A DNA stretch of 64,000 nt, from positions 930,001 to 994,000 of the forward strand of contig NZ_JANHGR010000001.1 in NCBI RefSeq assembly GCF_026616205.1, given 5' to 3'. Positions within the stretch are counted from its first letter, which is position 1; each line of letters opens with the position of its first letter. Origin of the DNA: Halolamina litorea (GTDB lineage: Archaea; Halobacteriota; Halobacteria; Halobacteriales; Haloferacaceae). Positions 1 to 8,013 of this stretch are shown in pieces. The notes beneath the pieces are model-generated. The model did no database searches. It worked only from the letters and a program-made list of their open reading frames with translations, and was not told where the DNA came from. The position numbers were made by a program, and so were the translations under genes.

Positions 1-491
1 CCGCGGTCATCTTCATCGACGAGATCGACGCCATCGCCTCCAAGCGGACCGACTCGAAGACCTCCGGCGACGCCGAGGTCCAGCGGACGATGATGCAGCT
101 CCTCTCGGAGATGGACGGCTTCGACGAGCGCGGGGACATCCGCATCATCGCGGCCACCAACCGCTTCGACATGCTCGACGAAGCGATCCTCCGACCCGGC
201 CGCTTCGACCGCCTGATCGAGGTCCCCAAGCCCGACGTCGCGGGACGGGAGCTCATCTTCCAGATCCACACCCGCGACATGAACGTCGACGACGACGTCG
301 ACTTCGCCGAACTCGCGGAGATCGCCGAGGACGCCTCCGGCGCCGACGTGAAGGCGATCTGTACCGAGGCGGGGATGTTCGCCATCCGCGACGACCGCAC
401 GGAGATTCGCCGCGAGGACTTCGAGGCCGCATGGGAGAAGCTCCAGCAGGACGACACGATGGAGACGGGCGACTCCCCGGCGTTCGCCTGA
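1..491 (+). CDS. pan: Proteasome-activating nucleotidase (PAN), C-terminal part
   Basis: This is the 3' part of an AAA+ ATPase that unfolds substrates and feeds them into the archaeal 20S proteasome. The gene runs off the left edge. The visible reading frame starts inside the Walker B segment (VIFIDEID), continues through the sensor-1 region (IIAATNR), the arginine finger segment (RPGRFDR) and the small helical lid with [19 protein letters not shown] proteins normally end in a hydrophobic-Tyr-X tail that docks into the 20S alpha ring; this protein ends in SPAFA, with Phe where Tyr is expected. A PAC2-family proteasome chaperone gene lies less than 400 bases downstream on the opposite strand. 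The family call is secure; which PAN paralogue it is cannot be judged from a fragment. Confidence 0.93.
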   Translation, partial: AVIFIDEIDAIASKRTDSKTSGDAEVQRTMMQLLSEMDGFDERGDIRIIAATNRFDMLDEAILRPGRFDRLIEVPKPDVAGRELIFQIHTRDMNVDDDVDFAELAEIAEDASGADVKAICTEAGMFAIRDDRTEIRREDFEAAWEKLQQDDTMETGDSPAFA

Positions 492-567
492 CCCGGTAGC
501 GACTCGATACCGGCCGGACTTTTTCTTCCCCGGCGCGATCCACGCGCTCTTGGTCGACGGTTCAGTG

Positions 568-705
568 ATGTCTCAACACCGCGACGCCGCACGCTTTCTC
601 GACGCCGACCCCCCTGACGTCGATGCGCTGGACGCGTCGCTGGCGAACATCGAGCAACGGATCGAACGTACGGCCGATGCCGGACCGGGGTCTCAGAGCA
701 GGTAG
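568..705 (+). CDS. Small acidic protein, 45 aa, hypothetical
   Basis: An ATG frame directly downstream of pan encodes a 45-residue protein rich in Asp, Ala and Arg. The middle (PPDVDALDASLANIEQRIER) looks helical and could form a short coiled coil. Composition is typically halophilic, which favours a real gene over chance. No family is recognised. Its last 13 bases overlap the end of the convergent gene at 693-815. It could still be a spurious frame. Confidence 0.4.
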   Translation: MSQHRDAARFLDADPPDVDALDASLANIEQRIERTADAGPGSQSR

Positions 706-815
706 AAGATCGCCGTCGGCACCGCGAACAGCAACAGCGTCATCGCCAGCAGGATCAAGCCGTAGCCGCCAAGCGCCCCCGCCAGCGCGCGCCACGAAGG
801 GTGTCGGATGTCCAT
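693..815 (-). CDS. Single-pass small membrane protein, 40 aa
   Basis: The frame encodes a 40-residue protein: a short polar start (MDIRHPSW) followed by one long hydrophobic stretch from about residue 10 to the C-terminus, so it should be a single-span membrane protein. No known domain is recognised. The Ala/Gly/Leu-rich helix and the compact position between two genes are like other conserved haloarchaeal micro-proteins. Start and stop are inferred from the frame alone. It overlaps tail-to-tail with the small acidic frame at 568-705. Confidence 0.5.
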   Translation of the reverse strand: MDIRHPSWRALAGALGGYGLILLAMTLLLFAVPTAIFYLL

Positions 816-855
816 ACCGAGGTACGGACCCGCCCCGACTTAGTTTTGCAGGGTC

Positions 856-1794
856 TCAGCCGATGTACCGAAGCTCCTCGTCGCCGCCCATCCCGCCACC
901 GCCCTCCTGCATCTGCTGGATCTTGCCGACGACTTCCTCCATCTCCTCGGCGCGTTTCTCGAGTGCGGCGAAGTCGACGCGGAAGTCGAGTTGGGCCTCG
1001 AGGGTCTCCAGCACCGCCTTCGCGCTCTTTGGGTCGACGAGGTAGCCGCTGGTCTCGCCCATCAGGCAGGCCACGTCGAACCCGCGACGGCCGCCGAGGC
1101 CGAGCAGCAGCCCCGAAACGCCGACGATGCCCCCGGCTGGCTCGTCACCGCGGAACTCCACGCCGGCGTCGGCCAGCGAGTCGATGAGGTCGGCGTCGCT
1201 GACGGCGCCGAGGACGTTGTGTTCCTCGATGAGTTCACCGGTCGGGACGCCGCCGAGCGCGTAGGCCTCCTCGACGCCGAACTCCTCGGCGACGTCGAGG
1301 AACGCCTCGGTTAGCTGGTAGTGGCCCTTGTTGCTCCCGGCCTGGTGGTTGCCGGTCAGCACGAGCAGGTCCCGGTCCGCAGTGACCGTCCCGGGCCCCT
1401 CGTCGTCTTCGGCGTTCTCGGTCTCGTCGTCTCCCTCCTCGGTTTCGCCGCCGTCGGCGAGTGCGTCATCCTCGGAGTCCGCCCCGTCGGGGTCGGCATC
1501 ACCGTCGGCTTCCCCGTCTTCCTCTTCCTCTTCCTCGATTTCGGTCGGCGTCGGCGAGGAGAGGTCGACCGCGTGGAAGGACGCACAGGTGAGCGAGGCG
1601 ACGCCGTCCTCGTCGACGTCGACCTGGGGGGGGAACTCGTCGGCGTACACTCGGCGAACGAGCGTACTCTCGAACTCCTCGAGGAGGTGCTCGGCGGCGA
1701 GTTTTCCCACGTGGCCGACGCCGGGGAGTCCCTCGACCAGCACGGGCTCCCGGAGTTCGGGGTCTTCGAGGGTCTCGATATCGATGGGGTCCAT
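856..1794 (-). CDS. PAC2-family proteasome assembly chaperone-like protein
   Basis: This 312-residue protein belongs to the PAC2 family (COG1938), whose archaeal members help assemble the 20S proteasome. The N-terminus has the family signature LVEGLPGVGHVGKLAAEHLL (residues 18-37) and the Rossmann-like core continues with LLVLTGNHQ and YALGGVPTG. Between them, roughly residues 85-135, sits an insert made almost only of Glu and Asp, presumably a halophilic loop. The C-terminus is LRYIG, so a Tyr lies three residues from the end, close to but not in the usual hydrophobic-Tyr-X arrangement. It is the last gene of the leftward L44e operon (48 bases after nop10) and lies near pan. Confidence 0.85.
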   Translation of the reverse strand: MDPIDIETLEDPELREPVLVEGLPGVGHVGKLAAEHLLEEFESTLVRRVYADEFPPQVDVDEDGVASLTCASFHAVDLSSPTPTEIEEEEEEDGEADGDADPDGADSEDDALADGGETEEGDDETENAEDDEGPGTVTADRDLLVLTGNHQAGSNKGHYQLTEAFLDVAEEFGVEEAYALGGVPTGELIEEHNVLGAVSDADLIDSLADAGVEFRGDEPAGGIVGVSGLLLGLGGRRGFDVACLMGETSGYLVDPKSAKAVLETLEAQLDFRVDFAALEKRAEEMEEVVGKIQQMQEGGGGMGGDEELRYIG

Positions 1795-1842
1795 ACCGGC
1801 GAATGGGTCACCGATGGGTAAAGTGCGTCGAAACGGGCCCTG

Positions 1843-2034
1843 TCAGGACGTGTCAGGCCCCTCGTCGCGGGCCCGCCGCCGGTACGCGCCGTAGGGGTCC
1901 GCCGGATCGAACGGCGCGGGCGCGGAGTTGATCGCGTCGGCGCCACAGTCGGGACAGGTCGAAGAAAGCGTGTAGACGGGACGTTCGTGTGCGGACTCCC
2001 ACGCCGAACAGACGCGGATGTCCGATTTCGTCAT
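1843..2034 (-). CDS. nop10: H/ACA ribonucleoprotein protein Nop10
   Basis: The 63-residue product matches Nop10, the small zinc-ribbon protein of the H/ACA RNP that guides pseudouridine formation in rRNA. The pattern Cys-x16-21-CPDCG followed by a Pro-rich linker ([18 protein letters not shown]) is the hallmark of the family. The start is fixed by an ATGA overlap with the stop codon of aIF2-alpha, indicating translational coupling. The combination aIF2-alpha-nop10-PAC2 is a common archaeal gene order. Confidence 0.93.
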   Translation of the reverse strand: MTKSDIRVCSAWESAHERPVYTLSSTCPDCGADAINSAPAPFDPADPYGAYRRRARDEGPDTS

Positions 2035-2825
2035 TCCTCGTCTTCCCGGCGTTCGCGGTGGTACTCGGCGGTGCCGCCGAGTTCCTCGATGGCGGCTTTC
2101 GCGCGGGCCGCCGCGTCCTCGAGTTCGGACTCCGCGACCTTGTAGTCGGGTGCCTGCACCTCGATGCGGTACTCCGGCGCGCCGACGTAGGAGACCGACA
2201 GTTCGACCTCCTCGGGGACGTCGTCGTCGCCCTCGCCTTCGGCCGCACGCAGCGCCGTCTTCACGTCGTCGACGCCGTCGGGACCGGGCGAACGGATGTC
2301 GACGTAGCCGGTCACGTTGACGTACGGAACCGAGACGTTCTCCCGGGCGGTCTGCACGACCGCCTGGACGGCGTCGTCGTCGATGTCGACGTCCTCGAGT
2401 GCCTCCATCCCGTGGATGGCGGCGTCCTCGAAGGCGTCGTACAGCGAGTCGTGGTCGACCAGCAGCGCCTCGACCACGTCGTCGCGGCCGTGGTCCTCGC
2501 CGAAGGCGAGTTCCATCCACTTCTCGGCTTTCTGCTGGTTTTTCCAGCGCTGGATCGTCTCCTTGCGCTGGTGTTCGTTGACGTCCTTGAGCGAGAGGTC
2601 GACCTGTTGGGCCGACTCGTCGACTTCGAGCACCTTGGCGACGACCGTGCGGCCGACGCTCACGTGGTCGCGGACGTTCTTGATCCACCCGGAGGCGACC
2701 TCCGAGATGTGGACCAGTCCGCGGTGCTCGTAGCCTTCGAGGTCGACGAACACGCCGAAGTCGGCGATCTCGTCGACGGTGCCGACGACGAGCTCACCCG
2801 GTTCGGGCCACTCGTTCCCCGCCAT
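2031..2825 (-). CDS. eif2a: Translation initiation factor aIF2 subunit alpha
   Basis: This 264-residue protein is the alpha subunit of the heterotrimeric initiation factor that carries initiator tRNA to the ribosome. An S1 RNA-binding domain occupies the first 80 or so residues ([20 protein letters not shown] and [10 protein letters not shown]), followed by the helical domain and the alpha/beta C-terminal domain that binds the gamma subunit. Length is normal for the family. It starts six bases after the S27e stop and overlaps nop10 by four bases in one operon. Confidence 0.95.
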   Translation of the reverse strand: MAGNEWPEPGELVVGTVDEIADFGVFVDLEGYEHRGLVHISEVASGWIKNVRDHVSVGRTVVAKVLEVDESAQQVDLSLKDVNEHQRKETIQRWKNQQKAEKWMELAFGEDHGRDDVVEALLVDHDSLYDAFEDAAIHGMEALEDVDIDDDAVQAVVQTARENVSVPYVNVTGYVDIRSPGPDGVDDVKTALRAAEGEGDDDVPEEVELSVSYVGAPEYRIEVQAPDYKVAESELEDAAARAKAAIEELGGTAEYHRERREDEE

Positions 2826-2831
2826 CAGGCG

Positions 2832-3005
2832 TTATCGCGCCTCGACAGTGTCGGCGACCTCGCCGTTGAGTTCGGCTTTGCCGCCGGTGGGCGTCGCCAG
2901 CGTGGTGCCACAGACGGCACAGTTGACCGTCGTGGACGCCTTCTGGAAGACGACCTGCTCGTTCTCACAGTCCGGACAGACGACCTGCAGGAAGTCCCCG
3001 GTCAT
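2832..3005 (-). CDS. rps27e: Small ribosomal subunit protein S27e
   Basis: The 57-residue protein has the C4 zinc ribbon of S27e (CPDCENEQ and CAVCGTTL) and a typical short acidic tail. The start is set by the ATGA overlap with the L44e stop codon at 3002-3005; a longer in-frame ATG ten codons upstream lies inside the L44e gene and adds sequence not seen in the family. Confidence 0.95.
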   Translation of the reverse strand: MTGDFLQVVCPDCENEQVVFQKASTTVNCAVCGTTLATPTGGKAELNGEVADTVEAR

Positions 3006-3283
3006 TCCTGGAACTCCAGACGGCCGGTACGCCATCCTTCTCGCATGTGAGCCTTGTTGCAGTCCGAGCAGATGTACTTCAGGTGGGTCTTCTTCGTCGG
3101 CTTGTCGCCGGACGGAACCTTCGAGAACTTACCCGTGTTCCCGATGACCTTCTTCCCGCGCTTCTGCTGGCGGGCGGCCCACTTCATGCCGGTCTGGCGG
3201 CCGGATCGAACCTTCTCGACCTCGTGTTCGTGGTGGGCGTCACAGTGCGGACAGTACGTGTTCATGCGGCGTGGCATCTCCAT
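3002..3283 (-). CDS. rpl44e: Large ribosomal subunit protein L44e
   Basis: A 93-residue zinc-binding ribosomal protein of the large subunit. The N-terminus ([20 protein letters not shown]) and the C-terminal CSDC pair form the zinc finger; the middle is Lys/Arg/Gly rich as expected for rRNA contacts. It is the first gene of the leftward operon, with a TATA element at 3321-3330, about 40 bases upstream of the start, giving a short leader. Confidence 0.95.
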   Translation of the reverse strand: MEMPRRMNTYCPHCDAHHEHEVEKVRSGRQTGMKWAARQQKRGKKVIGNTGKFSKVPSGDKPTKKTHLKYICSDCNKAHMREGWRTGRLEFQE

Positions 3284-3320
3284 GGATATTCGCCTCTTGT
3301 CGGCGACTTCGGGAGGACCG

Positions 3321-3330
3321 CTTAAAACCC
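3321..3330 (-). promoter_or_regulatory. TATA/BRE promoter of the L44e-S27e-aIF2a-nop10-PAC2 operon
   Basis: Read on the minus strand the segment is GGGTTTTAAG, a good haloarchaeal TATA box. Transcription would begin near 3297-3300, leaving a leader of about 15 bases before the L44e ATG at 3283. Confidence 0.55.
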
Positions 3331-3402
3331 GTTTGGTCTCGTCCGACGACGCGTCATCACCGGCCCGGTACTGCAGGGAAGCCGTTCCGGGGCTGAGCGC
3401 AC

Positions 3403-4209
3403 CTACTTCGCGATCAGTCCGACGACGGCGATCAGTAGAAGCGCGGACAGTCCACCGATGACGAGCATCGTCGTGCTCACACCCGAGGAGGAGTCACCGG
3501 ACTGGCTACCCTGCGGTGCTTCCGTCGCGGTCACCGGCTCCTGTACGTCGAAGCTCATGGAGATCCCGTCGATCTCCTTGGCCATGTCTTGGTGCCCGAC
3601 GGGCCAGTACTGGATGTCGGCCGTCACCGTCCGGTCACCGGTGTTCTCGCTGTAGACGTTCGCGCGGATGCTTCGGATGTTCCCGGGGTTGACGGTGAAC
3701 TGAGCGGTTACCAGCCCCGCCCCACCGCTCATGATGTCCGAGGACCCTTCGATCCGCATCCCGCTGGGCACCTGCATCGTGATCGACACTTCGACCGCGC
3801 AGTTCGCGGTCGCATCGACCTGGAAGCCGCCGGAGATAGCCCCTGGTTCACCCTCCGAGAGGGTCTTCTCGGGAGCGTAGAGCCGTGACTGGGAGAGAGA
3901 CGGGTCGTCGTCGCCGGGGTCACACGCCTCCGCCTCGGTCGCCGTCGATGCCGCGGTGGAAGTCACTTCCGGGGTTTCGGTCGGTGTTCGAGTGGGCGTT
4001 TGGGTCGGTGTCGCTGTAGGCGTCGCGGTCGGCGTTGCTGTCGCGGTGGGTGCCACCGTCGCGGTAGGTGTCGCCGTCGCAGTCGTATTGTTCGTCTGGA
4101 CGACGTTTGCTTGGCTCCCTTGTGCCCCGATCGCCGCCTGGGTTCCAAGAACGGACAGAACGATAACGACTACAAGAAAGAGCGAAAAGCGTGTCTGGTC
4201 TCGACTCAC
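3403..4209 (-). CDS. Secreted, membrane-anchored surface protein with Thr/Pro-rich linker
   Basis: The 268-residue protein starts with a hydrophobic signal sequence (residues about 8-28), then a Thr/Ala/Pro linker of roughly 50 residues ([11 protein letters not shown]-type repeats, likely O-glycosylated), a folded domain of about 150 residues with two Cys, and a C-terminal membrane helix ([20 protein letters not shown]). The folded domain resembles the last non-PKD domain of the divergently transcribed neighbour: both contain a run ending in Gly-rich turn, then TxxFxVxPG and a strand with AxIQYWP or AVYYIG. The two may therefore act on the same surface. The biochemical role is unknown. Confidence 0.75.
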   Translation of the reverse strand: MSRDQTRFSLFLVVVIVLSVLGTQAAIGAQGSQANVVQTNNTTATATPTATVAPTATATPTATPTATPTQTPTRTPTETPEVTSTAASTATEAEACDPGDDDPSLSQSRLYAPEKTLSEGEPGAISGGFQVDATANCAVEVSITMQVPSGMRIEGSSDIMSGGAGLVTAQFTVNPGNIRSIRANVYSENTGDRTVTADIQYWPVGHQDMAKEIDGISMSFDVQEPVTATEAPQGSQSGDSSSGVSTTMLVIGGLSALLLIAVVGLIAK

Positions 4210-4309
4210 GAGGCCACCTGAGTGTGTTCGTGACTTAACGCTTGGCGTTCAGGTAACGTGATGTTCGAAACGTCTTTCCCGGGTGACGATATTCCCCATG
4301 TGAGACATA

Positions 4310-7258
4310 ATGGACCACCGAAAGACGGCTCTCCTCCTGTTTACTGCACTTCTGGTGGTCTCATTCGTACCCGTGGCGCTGGGGGCGTCACCACCGTCGG
4401 CGTCGCTCTCGTACTCGCCGACGACGCCGAACCCGGACGAGACCGTTACGCTCGACGCGAGTGGATCGACGGACTCGGACGGCGACATCGTGGAGTACGA
4501 GTGGGACACCGACGGCGACGGCTACTACGGCGACTACGACGACGCTTCCGACGGACAGACGGCCAGGATATCGTTCGACGAGGGGGGGACGTACACCGTT
4601 GGCGTCCGGGTTTCGGACTCGGAGGGGAACACGGACACGGAACGAGTCCGAATCACGGTCGACAACCCGGCACCCGACCCGTCGTTCACGTTCAGCCCGT
4701 CGACGCCGAACCCGGATGACACGATTACGCTGGACGCGTCCGGTTCGTCGGATGCTGACGGGAGCATCGTCAAGTACGAGTGGGACACCGACGGCGACGG
4801 CTACTACGACGACTACGACGACGCTCCAAGCGGACAGACGACGCAGGTCTCGTTCGGAGAGGGCGGCACGTACACGGTCGGCCTCCGCGTCACCGACAAC
4901 GGCGGGAAGAGCCGCGAGATCACCAAGCGGATCACGGTAGACAATCCGGCACCCGAACCGTCGTTCACGTTCAGTCCGTCGACGCCGAACCCGGACGACA
5001 CGATCACCCTCGACGCGTCCGACTCGTCCGATTCCGACGGGAGAATCGTGGAGTACGAGTGGGATACCGACGGTGACGGCTACTACGACGACTACGACGA
5101 CGCCCCAAGCGGGCAAACCACCCAAGTGTCGTTCGGAGAAGGTGGGACCTACACGGTCGGTCTCCGCGTCACCGACAACGGCGGCAAGAGCCGAGAGATC
5201 ACGAAACGCATCACGGTAGACAATCCGGCACCCGAACCGTCGTTCACGTTCAGTCCGTCGACGCCGAACCCGGACGACACGATTACGCTGGACGCGTCCG
5301 GTTCGTCTGATTCCGATGGATCGATCGTGGAGTACGAGTGGGACACCGACGGCGACGGTTACTACGACGACTACGACGACGCCCCAAGCGGACAGACTAC
5401 CCAAGTGTCGTTCGGAGAGGGTGGAACCTACACCGTCGGTCTCCGCGTCACCGACAACGGCGGCAAGAGCCGAGAGATCACGAAACGCATCACCGTGGAG
5501 AACCCCCCGCCCGAGCCGGCGTTCACGTTCAGTCCGTCGACGCCGAACCCGGACGACACGATCACACTGGACGCATCGAGTTCGTCCGATCCCGACGGGA
5601 GTATCGTGGAGTACGAGTGGGACACCGACGGCGACGGGAATTACGGCGATTACGACGACGCGGCCGACGGGCAGACGACGCAGGTCTCCTTCGACGAGGA
5701 GGGGACCTACACGGTGGGCCTCCGCGTCACCGACAACGGCGACGTCGAGCGGACCACCACCCGACAGATCACCGTCGAGAACCCAGCGCCGAATGCGTCG
5801 TTCGTCGTCGCGGAATCCGACTCCGAGGGACTATCCGTGGCGCTCGACGCTGCGTCGTCAAGTGATCCGGACGGATCGATTGTTGAGTACGACTGGTACG
5901 TCGAGGGAGCGCGTGAAGCGACTGGCTCGTCGGTCACGCTCGACTTCCCGCGCAAGGGCGCCTACGAAGTGCGCCTCACGGTGACCGACAACGGTGGCAA
6001 AACCGCATCCGTCACTCGGACGGTCGGCGTGAGTGAGCCACCGACGCCACGGATCACGTTCGAACCCGGCCAGACAGTCGGGACCGGCCAAGAGATCCGT
6101 CTCTCGGGCACGGAGTCGTCCGACCCCGACGGTCGGGTCTCGGCCTACCGGTGGGCAATCGGTGGCGGGGACACTGCTCAGGGCTCGGAGATCACCCGAA
6201 GCTTCCGGCGGCCGGGCGAGTACGACGTGACGCTGACGGTGCGCGACGAGACGGGACAGGAGCGGAGCGCGACACGAACCGTCGTCGTTCGGGAACCACC
6301 CACGGCCTCCTGGCAGTTCTCCCCTGATGACCCGATCGACGAGGAGACGATCACGTTCACGGCCAGCTCGGAGGACGACATCGAGACGTTCCGGTGGGAC
6401 TTCGACGGCGACGGCGAGTTCGACGCCACGGGGCCGGAGGTCGAACACGCGTACAGCGACGGGGAGACCAAGGACGTGACACTCGTCGCCGTCGATCAGT
6501 TCGGAGTGGCCACGCGGGTCGAGAAACAAGTCCCCGTCGAGGAGGTGAAACCCAGCGCCTCGTTCGAGTGGCGGCCGGACAAACCCCGGAGCGGGCAGGA
6601 CGTTGTCCTCACGGGGTCGACCGATGCCGACGACGCCACGATCGAGTGGGACTTCGACAACGACGGGGAGTTCGACGCCTCGGGCGAACGGGTGACGACG
6701 GCGTTCGACGAGAACGGGAAGCAGGTCGTCGTCATGCGGGTCACGGGGCCCAACGGAGACACGGCCGAAACCAGTCGGGTCGTCACGATCCAACAGAGCG
6801 CCTCCTTCGAACTCACCAGCGAACAACGGACCATCACCACCGGCGACGAGGCGGTCATCCGGTTTACCGCCTCGAACGAGCTTGCTGACGTGCCGATCAG
6901 GGTCCGGCTCGACATCGACCTCCCCGGTTCCGGCGCGGGGATATCGGGAGTCAGCGGCGCGGAGTTAGCGAGTAGCAGCGCCACGACGTTCGTCGACATC
7001 GAGCCGGGCGGTGAAGACTCGTTGAACCTCCGAGTCCAGTTCAACAGCCCTGGCGAGTACAACCTCACCGGTACGGCCGTCTACTACATCGGGACCGGGG
7101 AGAACGAATCCCGTCGAACGACGACCATCGGTCCCGTTCGAGTAACGGCCGTCAGCCCGGACGCAGCCGTCCAGACGGGCGTTGTGAGTCCTGGGTTCGG
7201 GGTCGGAACCGGTCTGATCGCGCTTCTGCTGTCCCTCTTGCTGCTCAGACGGGACTGA
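4310..7258 (+). CDS. Large PKD-domain surface protein with PGF-CTERM anchor
   Basis: This 982-residue exported protein has a signal peptide (about residues 1-27), then nine consecutive PKD domains (each about 80-93 residues, ending in the YxVxLxVTDNxG strand). Repeats 1-5 carry an Asp-rich loop (DTDGDGYYDDYDD) that looks able to bind calcium. After them is a beta-rich domain (about 790-945) that is shared with the divergent gene at 3403-4209. The C-terminus, SPGFGVGTGLIALLLSLLLLRRD, is a PGF-CTERM signal: the PGF motif, a membrane helix and terminal basic residues, which in haloarchaea is cut by archaeosortase A and linked to lipid. PKD arrays usually serve adhesion or extend a protein from the cell surface; the ligand is unknown. 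Confidence 0.9.
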   Translation: MDHRKTALLLFTALLVVSFVPVALGASPPSASLSYSPTTPNPDETVTLDASGSTDSDGDIVEYEWDTDGDGYYGDYDDASDGQTARISFDEGGTYTVGVRVSDSEGNTDTERVRITVDNPAPDPSFTFSPSTPNPDDTITLDASGSSDADGSIVKYEWDTDGDGYYDDYDDAPSGQTTQVSFGEGGTYTVGLRVTDNGGKSREITKRITVDNPAPEPSFTFSPSTPNPDDTITLDASDSSDSDGRIVEYEWDTDGDGYYDDYDDAPSGQTTQVSFGEGGTYTVGLRVTDNGGKSREITKRITVDNPAPEPSFTFSPSTPNPDDTITLDASGSSDSDGSIVEYEWDTDGDGYYDDYDDAPSGQTTQVSFGEGGTYTVGLRVTDNGGKSREITKRITVENPPPEPAFTFSPSTPNPDDTITLDASSSSDPDGSIVEYEWDTDGDGNYGDYDDAADGQTTQVSFDEEGTYTVGLRVTDNGDVERTTTRQITVENPAPNASFVVAESDSEGLSVALDAASSSDPDGSIVEYDWYVEGAREATGSSVTLDFPRKGAYEVRLTVTDNGGKTASVTRTVGVSEPPTPRITFEPGQTVGTGQEIRLSGTESSDPDGRVSAYRWAIGGGDTAQGSEITRSFRRPGEYDVTLTVRDETGQERSATRTVVVREPPTASWQFSPDDPIDEETITFTASSEDDIETFRWDFDGDGEFDATGPEVEHAYSDGETKDVTLVAVDQFGVATRVEKQVPVEEVKPSASFEWRPDKPRSGQDVVLTGSTDADDATIEWDFDNDGEFDASGERVTTAFDENGKQVVVMRVTGPNGDTAETSRVVTIQQSASFELTSEQRTITTGDEAVIRFTASNELADVPIRVRLDIDLPGSGAGISGVSGAELASSSATTFVDIEPGGEDSLNLRVQFNSPGEYNLTGTAVYYIGTGENESRRTTTIGPVRVTAVSPDAAVQTGVVSPGFGVGTGLIALLLSLLLLRRD
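4667..5782 (+). repeat. Four tandem 279-bp repeats encoding PKD domains 2-5
   Basis: Units begin at about 4667, 4946, 5225 and 5504 and each encodes 93 residues. Units 2-4 are nearly identical even at many third codon positions, whereas domain 1 and domains 6-9 are strongly diverged. This points to recent duplication or ongoing recombination within the gene, so copy number may vary between strains. Confidence 0.85.
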
Positions 7259-7357
7259 CCTCCGTTCGACGGTCGGCGTTTTCAGACGCGACGCGATGCC
7301 GTGTTCCGCGGTATGCGACCGAAGCGATTAAGCACCAAACCACCGAACCTCGTGCGC

Positions 7358-7624
7358 ATGAAGCAGCTTATCGTCCACGGGGACGCGGGGTTCCGACGCG
7401 ACGCCGTCATCGAGGTCGACGGCGAGGAGCTGGTCTGTTTCGGCATGGCCAAGCAGGGCGACTGGCACGGCCCCGACGAGCCCCAGATGTGGTGTACGGT
7501 CGGCACCGCGGACGAGCGCGAGGCCTACGAGAAGCGCCAGTACGTCCCCCACTGGCTCGACACCGAAGCCGTCGACGCCGAGGACGTCGAGGTCCTCAGC
7601 GAGAAGAACCCACTGAACGTCTGA
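7358..7624 (+). CDS. HAH_0734-type conserved haloarchaeal protein, 88 aa
   Basis: An 88-residue soluble protein (MKQLIVHGDAGFRRDAVIEV at the start, EKNPLNV at the end). It resembles the HAH_0734 family, widespread in haloarchaea and without assigned function. It contains conserved Cys residues in VCFGMAKQGDW and MWCTVG. The start was chosen at the ATG 7358 because the product then matches the family start and a TATA-like GATTAAGC lies about 30 bases upstream, giving a nearly leaderless mRNA; the longer in-frame ATG at 7301 adds basic, non-halophilic residues. Confidence 0.75.
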   Translation: MKQLIVHGDAGFRRDAVIEVDGEELVCFGMAKQGDWHGPDEPQMWCTVGTADEREAYEKRQYVPHWLDTEAVDAEDVEVLSEKNPLNV

Positions 7625-7715
7625 GGCGCCGAACGTCGCCACCGGTGCCGACGCGTCGCAGTTTATTTTCACCCGACTACGAGATGCTTTATCGAAGCGC
7701 CCCCATACGCTCTCC

Positions 7716-8003
7716 ATGGGGCCCTCCGAACACGACCACGGTGGTCCACCCTTGACCGATCGGCTCGTCACCTACTCCCGGCGTCCCGAGGAAACCGCGG
7801 TTGAAGCGATCGTGATGGCATTCGAGGCCATCGACGCCGACGTGACCGAACGCGAGAAAAGCCTCCACGACTGCTTCCCGACTGACGCCGTCAACCGACT
7901 GGTCCGCGGCGACGCCGTGTTCCGCCTCCGGCTCTCGGTCTGGGGCCATCCGCTCGTCCTCACCCCGGAAGCGGTCACAGTTTACGCCGCCCCGAGCGAG
8001 TAG
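7716..8003 (+). CDS. HalOD1 output-domain protein
   Basis: The 95-residue protein consists of one HalOD1 domain, found in haloarchaea as a stand-alone protein or as the output part of response regulators and bacterio-opsin-activator-type proteins. Recognisable features are the helix VEAIVMAFEAIDAD, the middle FPTDAVNRLV and the closing strands FRLRLSVWGHPLVLT. A TATA-like TTTATC at 7686-7691 lies about 27 bases before the ATG, indicating leaderless transcription. The molecular activity of HalOD1 is not known. Confidence 0.75.
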   Translation: MGPSEHDHGGPPLTDRLVTYSRRPEETAVEAIVMAFEAIDADVTEREKSLHDCFPTDAVNRLVRGDAVFRLRLSVWGHPLVLTPEAVTVYAAPSE

Positions 8004-8013
8004 GGCTGCCCGC

